Assembly (NCBI GenBank): GCA_018806915.1
Contig: JAGKQI010000103.1
Span: 2,086,715 to 2,150,714 of the forward strand
Source of the DNA: Phytophthora colocasiae
Lineage: Eukaryota > Oomycota > Peronosporomycetes > Peronosporales > Peronosporaceae
DNA length: 64,000 bases
Direction of reading: 5' to 3'
Each line of letters begins with the position of its first letter. The first letter of the stretch is position 1. Both the position numbers and the translations under genes were made by a program. Shown piece after piece: positions 10,573 to 19,036 of the stretch. Under the pieces are notes generated by a model. It was not told the DNA's origin and did no database searches. It saw only the letters and a list, made by a program, of their open reading frames with translations.

Positions 10573-11430
10573 CTAGAGCTTCAGCAGCTCGTGTTCCTCA
10601 AAGATCTCCTCAAGCCAAATGCGCGACTGCCCCAAGATGAAGACGGCGCCAACCAGGCGGCATCCTCTCGGCACGATGCCTCGGTAGAAGCTCGACAAGC
10701 CTCCTTCGCGGTAGATGCGGGCAGTGGTGGCGAGTGTGCTTGGCGCACGACCAGAGGGAAGTACCATCGCCTCGCCCTGCATGACAGTCTTGACGGTGTC
10801 CACGGGCTGCGTAGCCACCACAGTGATCAGTCCGGCGGTGACACAGCCGGCGATCGAAGCCGACGCTTTTTGCGTCTTCGTGGCGGTGTCAACACTCCCG
10901 AAAGTCTCAGGGCTAAGCGTGTGCATCTCGCGAGTGAACACGGGACCAAGCGCAAGGTATCCAGCACACCACGCGGCGTCACGTACGGCTGTGGCCGTAA
11001 AACCCCTCAGCAGCCGCGTCATGCCGTGCTCTTGTGCCACCTCTTTGACCGTCGCGCCGAAGCTCTTGCCATTGTTCTGCTGCAGCGTCATCACCAGCTC
11101 TGCCGATGCGCTCAACACCGCCGACGCGACGCCCGACAACGTGCCGCACAGCACCTTAGTCTGGTCCGAAGGAGCCGCACCAGGGGGCGTCAAGCCGCGC
11201 AGCAGCCGGCCGTTGACAGCAAACTGGATGGCGCTCACAGGCGCGATGGAGGCAAGCGAGACGCCCACGCCACGATACAGCGTCGGCACCGTCCACGATA
11301 TCGGGCGGCCTTGCTGCACTGCGTTCTTCATGGCTACGGTCGGCTGCTGCAGCATCACTTCGATCATACCGGCGAGGGAGCCGACGGCACCATTCTGTAG
11401 GCCTGAGAGTCGCTCTGCTCGCTCGGACAT
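10573..11430 (-). CDS. Mitochondrial carrier family (SLC25-like) protein, copy 2
   Basis: The 285-residue product starts MSERAERLSGLQNGAVGSL and aligns end to end with the carrier at 9384-10268 (shared GSLAGMIE, SLxSIAPVSAI, RDAxWCAGYLALGP, FYRGIV.RG.RLVGAVFILGQ). The two genes therefore arose by tandem duplication. The third repeat has the carrier signature QPVDTVKTVMQ; the first two are degenerate in the same way as in the sister copy, so the unusual signature is a feature of this subfamily rather than decay. The frame extends 37 residues upstream (to 11541) with an Arg-rich segment, but carriers normally lack presequences and the sister alignment favours ATG 11430. Codon use is more GC-rich than in the sister gene. 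Confidence 0.8.
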   Translation of the reverse strand: MSERAERLSGLQNGAVGSLAGMIEVMLQQPTVAMKNAVQQGRPISWTVPTLYRGVGVSLASIAPVSAIQFAVNGRLLRGLTPPGAAPSDQTKVLCGTLSGVASAVLSASAELVMTLQQNNGKSFGATVKEVAQEHGMTRLLRGFTATAVRDAAWCAGYLALGPVFTREMHTLSPETFGSVDTATKTQKASASIAGCVTAGLITVVATQPVDTVKTVMQGEAMVLPSGRAPSTLATTARIYREGGLSSFYRGIVPRGCRLVGAVFILGQSRIWLEEIFEEHELLKL

Positions 11431-11814
11431 CGCGCAGGCTGCTAGTGCTCTTGAGAAACGGCGACTGGCGGTGCGTGACGGGAATAAACTGCATTTGATG
11501 ATCACCAGCCAATCAAAGTCCTGTGGTGGAAGTCTTGGCAAGCGTCTAATCTCGATGCAGCGTTAGATGGAACTGATGAGCAGTGCAGTAGTAGAGAGGT
11601 GGTAGAGTAAGGTTTTCTAGACAAAAGCAACGAGGAATGGACTGAGGAGATCATTCTACATTGCGTTCACTTCAAGGTGTCTCGCGCTGTACTAATTCAC
11701 AATTAAATCTGACATTTATACAAGTATTTCCTCAAAAGAAGATATTTTAATTGCCATATGTTCATTCGGCTCACAATTTCATATAGGGACGACTGACTTT
11801 TTTTGAGTGTAGTC
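11431..11814. other. Divergent spacer: carrier promoter and U2 promoter region
   Basis: No coding sequence is seen. The left part should promote the minus-strand carrier (a CCAAT motif, CCAATCAAAG, at about 11510). The right ~150 bp is AT-rich and precedes the U2 snRNA gene; it must contain the snRNA promoter elements. Confidence 0.4.
11780..11787 (+). promoter_or_regulatory. TATA-like box of the U2 snRNA gene
   Basis: CATATAGG lies 28-35 bp upstream of the inferred U2 5' end, the expected TATA position for an snRNA promoter. No upstream sequence element of a known oomycete type could be recognised. Confidence 0.3.
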
Positions 11815-12000
11815 ATACCTTCTCGGCCTCTTGGCTAAGATCAAGTGTAGTATCTGTTCTAATCAGTGTGAAAACTGGTTTTCTCCATTTTTGGAGTGCT
11901 TTTTCACATTCATTTTTGGACTTCCCGTGCCGACCAGCTTGCTGGGCGTGGACGGGACGGTCTCCGAGGTCTTTCACCCACACCTCGTGAGGCCAACTAC
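11815..12000 (+). ncRNA. U2 spliceosomal snRNA (full length)
   Basis: The 5' end starts ATACCTTCTCGGCCTC and continues through the U2 hallmark GGCTAAGATCAAGTG and the branch-point pairing sequence GTAGTA (11847-11852). Downstream structure is complete: stem IIa (AATCAG with CTGGTT), stem IIb (CTCCA-TTTT-TGGAG), the Sm site ATTTTTGG, stem III with the GCTTGC loop between CCAG and CTGG, and stem IV (CGAGGT with ACCTCG, closed by GGTCTC with GAGGCC). This is the branch-site-recognising RNA of the major spliceosome. The 3' end is estimated to within about 5 nt. It is the only full-length U2 in the window and is uninterrupted although a U2-specific retrotransposon follows directly. Confidence 0.93.
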
Positions 12001-12051
12001 TGCATTTGATTTTTTCTATCTTTTTTCGGCCCTTCACCAACGCATCGGCGC

Positions 12052-15000
12052 ATGCGCTTCTGGTGGCCGGACTGGGAGCCCCGGGAGCGCTCTCCGTCTA
12101 CCGACAGTGAGTGCTCCACGGCCAGCCACTCCAGCTTCGCCAGCGACGCGTCTTTTTATAGCGCGTCGTCTGGCGAGGCTGTACGAGACGGGGCAGTGGA
12201 TCCGCTGGCGGATCCACTAGTGGGTCCACCAGCGGATCCACTAGGGCTAGGCCTTCACACTTTTGCCCCCGTTTTGAGCTCTCGCGAGCCCGAAACGGCG
12301 CCGCCGGAGGCTCCACGCGCGCCACCGCTGCTCAGCGACGGCGTGGAGCCCGGCGCTGAAATTTCAGGCAGGGGTGGGCAACCCTCTGGTCTCGGCGTCC
12401 ACCAAGCGGCATCGCGGGCCGGGCCCTCTGTCGCCCAAACGGGCACCCGGTCTACGGCTGCACCGCCGCGTCGTTTCGGCGCCGCTGCGCCCGTCCACCG
12501 TCCCCCGGGCCCTCCCACTTCAGGGCCGGGGCCTCCTATACTCGGCCTGAGTATGGGAGGATCCCTGCTCACTCAGGCGACAGGCCTCGCCTCCGGCTTC
12601 GAAGCCGCCGCCTCGGCCGAGGCTGGCGCCGCCAGGAGGGCGCCGCGAACGACGGCTCCCGTGGAGCCCCAAGACCGCCCCCGGACCCCCAAGCGCGCCG
12701 TTCGGCTTCTCAAGACCCCCGCCTCGCCTCTCCGCCGCTCGGCGCCGCCCTGCCTGCCTCCTGTGGTCGAATCTCACCCGGCAGGGCGGGCGGCATGCTG
12801 CCCGATTGGGTAGCGCCGCGAGACGGCCTCCTCTCGGCCTCTCCGCCTCCGACGGCCGTCCAAGCGCGCCGTTCGGCTGCTCAAGACCCCGTGCCAGCCA
12901 CCCAGCCGCCTGTCGCCGCCCTGCCCGCCCCCACTGATGAAATCCTACCCGGCAGGGCGGGCGGCATGCTGTCCGACAGGCCAGCACCAGGGGCAGCGCT
13001 CGTAGCCGCCACGGCTCGCGCTCTGGCGGCCTCCACAGCGGCCGAGGAGGACCCCAGCAGCAGCAGCGACGACGACGACGGGCAAGACGACGCCGCCGCC
13101 GCTCCTGTGCTTCGCCAAGACCCCTCCCGTGAGCTCGCACGACCCGGCAGGGCGGCCGGCAGGCTGCCCGACCTGGTCGTGCCTGCTCCAGCGCTTGCAG
13201 CCGCCACGGCTCGCGCCCCAGAGCCCTCCTCCGCCTCCGACAGTGCCTCCAGAGGCACCAGCGCCGGCGCCGCAGCCCCCGAAGACCCCGCGAATGTTGA
13301 CTACCCACCCGGCAGGGCGGCAGGAATGCTGCCCGCCGGTGGAGTAACCATCATGACAGCAGACCGCGCTCCCGCGGCCACTGCAGCCGCCAACCAGCAC
13401 CGCCGTGCACCTGGCGATGACGGCGCCGCCTCGCCGGGCGAGACCGCCGCCGCCAAGACCTCCACGGACCTCGCGAGTGTGTCGCCCATACCCGGCAGGG
13501 CGGGCAGCATGCTCGCCGACGGTGACGCCTCTGCGTTCGCCGCCACCGCTCAAGTCTCCGCCGCAGCTGTGGCTGCTGCTGCTCATCGAGTCGCAGCAGT
13601 CGCAGCTGCACAAGCACCTCCTTCTGGTCGCGCCGCCGTGGAGCACCACGCGCGCGCTGAGCCGCCTCAAGACCAAGAAACTTCGGCTCGCGCGTGCGTG
13701 GAGCTTCAAGCCGGCGACGTGTCCAGCAGTTGGAGAGGACGCTTTAGCAGCTCGAGACCGCATGGGGACGACGGCGACGACACACATCAAGACCATGAAG
13801 ACCGTGTCGTCGCTGCCGTTCCCATGGACGTTGACGAAGGTGCCCAGTGGCCACCAGCGGGACAGCGACCGCTGTCACCGCCACCCGAGCTTCGCGTGGG
13901 CGGCAAGCGCCGCCGCCTCAACGACGACGACGACGACGCAAGCGAGCTGGCCGAGCTGCTGTTGCTCGATGAGGAGGAGGTCGGCACCCAAGACCCGGCG
14001 CCTAGGCTATCTGCAGCCAGCGCCCGTCCGGCCTCCGTCCTCGCCGTGTACGCGCACAACGCGCAGCGCTTCAACTGCACGTTGTGCGTGTACTCGGCCG
14101 CCAGCTTCGCAGCACTGACTCGCCATCGAGACTCGCGACACCGGCGCGTCGTCTTCCTTGACCGGTTTTCGGCGGACTGCGCGTGCGGCGTGCCTTTCGC
14201 ATCGAGGCTGGCTGCAGCAAGACACTCCCAAACGTGCACCAGCCTCACGCACCCTTCCTCGGCTGCGACTGCGCCAGCAGCAGAGTTGAACCCCACTGCT
14301 GATGCAGTCAACGCCTCCGTACTGGCGGTCACCGCCGTGCTCGACCCGCCCCACCAAGACAACCCGGAGCTCGCAGTGCCCCCCCCACTGACGAGCTCCC
14401 AACATGTTGCAGCACAAGACCTCGAGCAGCAGGAACGTGGACGCTGGGGCCCACCACTGCCTCGAAACCTTGTTGCCGAGCGCGTCGCTGCACGCCTCGG
14501 TGTCGTCCCAGTGCCTCGCTGGGGACCACCACTGCCTCGGAGCGTGGTGGCGTTCCGGATTGCCGACCGCCTTCTGCCCGCGACCGACGAGGAAACCAAG
14601 GACGGCGACCAAGCGGACGCAGTAGCGACGGCGACGGCGCCGGAGATGGACGCAGACAGCGGCAGTGCGGACGGCGAGTGGCTGCTACGCTTTGACGGTG
14701 CCTGCAGAGCCAACCCAGGACCAGGCGGCGCCGGCGCGGCGCTGTTCAAGCCCAACGGACCTGTAGTGTGGACGTGCTCCCACTACATGCCGAGCAGCAG
14801 CGAGACGAACAACACGGCGGAGTACACCGCGCTGCTGCTCGGCGTCCGGGCCGCAGCCGACCATGGAGTCACACACCTCCGAGTGGAAGGTGACAGCACC
14901 CTGGTGATCCAGCAGGTGCGTGGCATCTTCGCCACGAGGAGCACCCGTCTCCGAGAGCTGCGTACGCTGGTCAAGGTGGAATTGGCGAGGATGGAGCGCG

Positions 15001-18000
15001 TCACGCTCCATCACATCGACCGTCAGGCGAATGCCAACGCCGATCGCCTCGCCAACGCCGCTCTCGACCGCCGTCGCACCAAGCTGGAGTGCGGCGTCCA
15101 CGACGATGGCAACGGCTGCACCCGCGCCACTACGACCGCACCGACACCGGCGACACCTGCGACGCCGGATACTCGACCTCCGCCCCCGACGCATGCTGAC
15201 ACCGGCGACCACGGAGATGACCCCGCCGACATCGACGACGGCGAGGTCTATACAGCCATGAGCGTCGGGCCGGACGCAGTCCCGCAGCGCAGGCCCCGCC
15301 TTCGCTTGCGCAAGCTTCCCGAAGAAGAGGAAGACGTGGTCGGCGCGATGGTGGAGCGGTTCGGAGCGTCGCTGGCGGCCAAGATCACGGATGCTAGTGA
15401 CTGGGAGACGGCCGAGGGCTACATCACGGCCCTCCCCCACCTCTTGTACGACAAACTGCAGCCGTACTCCCAGGCCCATCGACGCCCCGACCCGCGCCAC
15501 CAACACCAGCATCAGCGACAACTGTCACAGCTTGACGGCCACCCGCGGCAGGAACTACGGCAGGTCACCCGCGGACAGGACGACGACGAGCATGGTGGGC
15601 GAGACGGCGACGACCACCGCCACGGCCAACAGGACGCAGTGAGACGGCGGAGACGAAGACGGTGCGGACGATCTGGTGCAGCCAAGCGACAGCGCCGACG
15701 ACGGCCACCTCGCGTGACCCGACACCACCGAGAGCACCGCCTCGACGAGGCCCTGGACGATCTCCATGCTGTGGAGAGGGCCTCACCCAGCGATCGCACT
15801 GCTGTCCGTCGAGCCCGCCGTCGCGTCGGCCGCGTCAATTCGGCCATCACCCAGCAGCGCCTGCGTAGTCGCTTCGACAAGGATGAGAAGGCCTGCGTCG
15901 ACGAAATTCTGGCCACGGCGCGCACGCAGCGAGAGTCAGCGAGGACGACGGATTCCTGCAATGACACCGCGCCACGCCCGACACCTCCGGTGACTGCTGC
16001 TGTTGTGAACGACGGCACATGCCCTATCCCAGGCGCCGAGCTCTGGCGATTCTTCGACGGCGTTAATACACCACAGCAGGAGTTTGCTCCGGACGCAGCA
16101 AGAGGCGCCACCTTCCGCTCCGTCATGGCCCGCCTGCCGACCGCGTCCAGGTTTCGAGAGCTGCTTACGGAGGCGCCGACGCTGGACGATATCGAGACAC
16201 AGCTCCAACACGTCCGTGGCGCCTCCAGCCCCGGCCTCGACGGCGTGGGATACGACGTGTACCAGAAGTTCGCAGCGCAATTGCTACCGGTGCTGGCTGC
16301 AGCGTTCCAGAAGTGCTGGGAGGCCAAGAAGGTTCCACAGAGCTGGAAGCTCGGAGTCGTGCGACTTCTCCACAAGAAGGGCTCGCGAGAGGACCCAGCG
16401 AACTGGCGGCCCATCTGTCTCCAGCAGTCGATCTACAAACTCTACAGCGGAGTCCTCGCACGAAGGCTGGTGCGATGGCTGGACGCCAACGACCGCCACG
16501 CACCAGGACAGAAGGGGTTCCGAGCGGTCAATGGTTGTGGGGAGCACAACTTCCTCGCGGCCACACTAGTCGACCAAGCTCGCCGCAAGCGCCGTACACT
16601 CTTCGAAGTCTGGTACGACTTCCGAAACGCGTTCGGCAGCGTGCCGTTCGCGCTGCTATGGGACTCGCTGGCGCGACTCGGTGTTCCGGACGACTACGTC
16701 GCCATGTGCAAGGGGCTTTACGAGAGCGCGGCGTTTGTCGTTGGGAACGCCGCGGATGGCACTACGGACCCGGTCTCGCTGCGAGTGGGCGTGTTCCAAG
16801 GATGCCCACTCAGCCCGCAGCTATTCAACGCCGCCATCAGCCCGCTGCTCTTCGCGCTGCAGCGACTGCCGGATACGGGCGTGCAGCTGTCTGCCGACGA
16901 CTGCCTCGGTGCCTCGGCGTACGCCGACGACCTCAAGATCTTCAGCGGCACCGAGGACGGCATCAAGCGGCAGCACGCGCTCGTGGTCGACTTCCTACGC
17001 TGGACAGGCATGGCAGCTAACCCAAGCAAGTGCTGCGCCATGTCGGTCCAGCGCGACCACCGCGGTGTTCTCAAGACGTGTGACCTCGGATTGCAGCTGG
17101 ACGGCGACCCGATCCCCACGCTCGGCATGGCCGACTCGTACTCGTACCTTGGGATCGGGGACGGCTTCGACCACGTACGCCGCCGCATCGAGCTCGCGCC
17201 GGCACTCAAGCAGCTGAAGGACGACGCGACGGCACTGCTGCAGTCCGGTCTCGCCCCGTGGCAGGTGGTGAAGGCGGTGAAGACGTACCTCTACCCTCGG
17301 GTGGAGTACGCTCTTCGCCACCTTCGCCCCTTCCAGCAGCAACTGGACGGCTTCGACCGCCACCTGGTACGCGGCCTTCGCCACCTTCTCCGCCTGCCGG
17401 TATCAGCCACGACCGAGTTCTTTTACGCGCCGGTGTCGCGCGGTGGCCTCGGACTTCTACCGCTGACGGAGCTGCACGCGGCGCTCCAAGTCGCACACGG
17501 TTGGCAGATGCTTCACTCCAAGGACCCAGCCATCCGGCGCATTGCGCGCGTGCAGCTCCGACAGATCGCCGACGCCCGACACCGTCTTGACGCCTCAGCG
17601 TGGGTGGACCGCGAGGAAGAGCTGTGCGAGCGGCTCCTCAACTCGCAGCTGGGGACGTCGCCCGACGCACCGCCAAAGCGCCGCAACGGTGACATCGGTT
17701 CGCTGTGGGTCGACGTCCAGCGCCACCTACGCACGTTCGGCCTCAAGTTCGAGACCGCGCCAGCATGTGCAGACACCGGCACAGCAGCGACCACGCTCCA
17801 GCTTCGCGTGCCGCACCACGACAAGTGGCTAGACCACACCAACGTGCTGCGGCACGTGAAACTACACATGAAGAACAGGCACTGGCGGCGCTGGACGGAG
17901 ATGAAGGACCAGGGCAAGACGGCACGAAGCCACGGTGGAACGGGGAGCGCGTTCCTCACGCGACCCAGAGGACTTTGGGAGTCCGACTACCGCTTCGCGG

Positions 18001-18722
18001 CGGCCGCCCGCCTGAACCAGCTCGACACGCACAGCGTGCTCAAGCGGCGGCGTCTCCGGGCCCACGACCGCTGCCGGCAGCCGGGATGCTCCAGGGTGGA
18101 GACACTGGCGCACGTGCTCAACCACTGCCCAGGCACCATGGACGCAGTCCGTGGCCGGCACGACGACGCGCTCAAGAACATCGAGCGCGCGCTCATCGCG
18201 TCGTCAAGCGACGGCAAGGACCGCGTCGAGCTTCGCACGAACCAGACCGTGCCGTCGCTCGCCGGCCCCGCGTTGCGGCCCGACCTTCAGGTGTACAACC
18301 ACACCAAGAAGACGGTGGCAGTGGTCGACCTGGCCGTGGCGTTCGAAGAGCAGGCGAGCGACGGCCCGGAGAGCTCAGCGCTGGCCCGCATCGCCGCGCA
18401 CAAGCGTGCCAAGTACGACCGTGTCAAGCGACACCTCGAGCGCCAAGGGTGGAAGGTGCACCTCTCGGCGCTAGTGTACGGGTCGCTTGGCGCGGTTGCT
18501 GGCGGCAACCACAAGGTCTACACCGAGCACCTTGGCCTGCTCAAGCGTGATGCGAAGCGGCTGGACCGGACGCTCTCAGTGGCATGCATTCAGTCCAGCC
18601 GCCGCATCTGGAACCTACACTGCAGCCAGCATCGGGCGCGGCAACAGCAGCCCCGCCAAGCGTCATGGGGTAGTCGGGTGGTGGAGACCGGGGGGGCTCC
18701 ACCGTGCACCGGCCGCCGCTAG
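12052..18722 (+). CDS. Utopia polyprotein, copy 1 (one frameshift)
   Basis: Domain order: Pro/Ala-rich N-terminus with five PGRA(G/A)(G/S)ML-type motifs; zinc fingers CX2CX12HX4H (from 14075) and CXCX12HX3C (to ~14238); two RWGPPLPR repeats (~14440 and ~14519); RNase H with FDGA Asp 14694, TAEY Glu 14820, GDS Asp 14892 and ADR Asp 15042; reverse transcriptase with motif A Asp 16617 (WYDFRNAFGS), GCPLSP and YADD 16920-16931; CCHC knuckle CX4CX7HX4C (18072-18128); and restriction-like endonuclease PD (18279-18284) -X14- D (18327). One missing C near 12632, compared with copy 2, splits it into 12052-12813 and 12795-18722. The second ORF alone is 1,975 residues and contains every catalytic domain, so this is the best candidate for an active copy among those fully in the window. 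Confidence 0.9.
12195..12242. repeat. 48-bp near-perfect palindrome in the N-terminal coding region
   Basis: Centred on ACTAGT (12216-12221) and built from GGATCC/CCAGCG blocks, it is self-complementary apart from two transition pairs that remain G-U in RNA. It encodes an Asp-Pro-Leu repeat (DPLADPLVGPPADPLG). The same block recurs in the other copies, shortened at its left side in copy 4. Confidence 0.7.
12776..13514 (+). repeat. Five dispersed PGRAGGML-motif DNA repeats
   Basis: A ~25-nt sequence around CCCGGCAGGGCGGGCGGCAT recurs at 12776, 12947, 13142, 13307 and 13490, spaced 165-195 nt. Each encodes (S/L/P)PGRA(G/A)(G/S)(M/R)L. The intervening sequence is much more variable and often carries QDP or EDP about 25-35 residues upstream. 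Copies 3-7 have four such repeats and copy 8 three. Confidence 0.8.
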
Positions 18723-18749
18723 ACGGCAACCAGGCCCATCGCGGCCGAC

Positions 18750-18778
18750 AGGGCCACACCCATGTAGGGAATTGCCCT
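18750..18778 (+). other. Conserved 3' UTR hairpin, subfamily A (copy 1)
   Basis: AGGGC (18750-18754) pairs with GCCCT (18774-18778), and an inner ACCC pairs with GGGA. The same 29-nt fold with the same flanking GAC and TTC occurs in copy 2 (25787-25815) and in the otherwise different 3' UTR of subfamily B. The 3' UTR is where target-primed reverse transcription normally selects its template, so this is a candidate recognition structure. Confidence 0.5.
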
Positions 18779-18808
18779 TCAAACCCATTTCGGTGGTCGA
18801 ATCCGACT

Positions 18809-18846
18809 TATCAGATACATTACCACTTCACTGCTAGTATCAGATA
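18809..18846 (+). repeat. TATCAGATA direct repeats in the subfamily A 3' UTR
   Basis: TATCAGATA occurs at 18809-18817 and again at 18838-18846, and likewise in copy 2. It is absent from subfamily B. Function unknown. Confidence 0.5.
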
Positions 18847-18889
18847 GACATAAAAAGGACATAACCAAATGGTAAATACACAAACTTTT

Positions 18890-19036
18890 CTGTTCTAATC
18901 AGTGTGAAAACTGGTTTTCTCCATTTTTGGAGTGCTTTTTCACATTCATTTTTGGACTTCCCGTGCCGACCAGCTTGCTGGGCGTGGACGGGACGGTCTC
19001 CGAGGTCTTTCACCCACACCTCGTGAGGCCAACTAC
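18890..19036 (+). pseudogene. 5'-truncated U2 snRNA, junction of copies 1/2
   Basis: Carries U2 nt 40 to the 3' end, beginning CTGTTCTAATCAG. Stems IIa, IIb, III, IV and the Sm site are intact, but stem I and the branch-point recognition sequence are missing. By eye it is identical to the matching part of the full U2 gene at 11815. Confidence 0.9.

Larger units (their letters stand above)
12001..18889 (+). mobile_element. Utopia-type non-LTR retrotransposon, copy 1 (subfamily A)
   Basis: Runs from just after the U2 3' end to the junction with the next U2 fragment. Only about 51 nt of leader, containing two T6 runs, separate U2 from the start codon. One long coding region is followed by a 167-nt 3' UTR (18723-18889). 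No LTRs, terminal inverted repeats or poly(A) tail are present; the 3' end joins directly to U2 nt 40 (CTGTTCTAATCAG). Insertion in U2, a restriction-like endonuclease and RNase H upstream of RT identify the known U2-targeted Utopia lineage of oomycetes. The exact 5' boundary cannot be fixed without an empty site. Confidence 0.9.

Noticed and set aside
10480..11400. 306-codon plus-strand ORF opposite the second carrier gene
   Set aside because: Shadow of the minus-strand carrier, which has a clear family match in both copies.
11813..12040. Recurring minus-strand ORF of about 70-78 codons at every U2 segment
   Set aside because: It is the antisense of the U2 RNA gene plus the element leader; its repetition only reflects the repeated U2 fragment.
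11831..12220. Plus-strand ORF running through U2 into the element leader
   Set aside because: It reads structured RNA and then the wrong frame of the polyprotein; no domain, and its conservation is explained by the overlapping features.
12195..12242. GGATCC/ACTAGT cluster looking like a cloning-vector polylinker
   Set aside because: It is in frame, encodes a repeated Asp-Pro-Leu peptide, is present in all copies, and no other vector sequence flanks it.
12945..13796. Long minus-strand ORFs (up to 300 codons) opposite the Utopia genes
   Set aside because: GC-rich, Arg/Ala/Gly-heavy mirror frames of the real coding strand, without motifs.
18808..18846. TATCAGATA repeats as remnants of canonical U2 stem IIa
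   Set aside because: They resemble TATCAG...CTGATA of other eukaryotes' U2, but the local U2 has a different stem IIa, and nine bases are too few to argue from.
12001..18889. R2 element identity
   Set aside because: The domain plan resembles R2, but the flanks are U2 rather than 28S rDNA, and an RNase H domain precedes RT, which R2 lacks.
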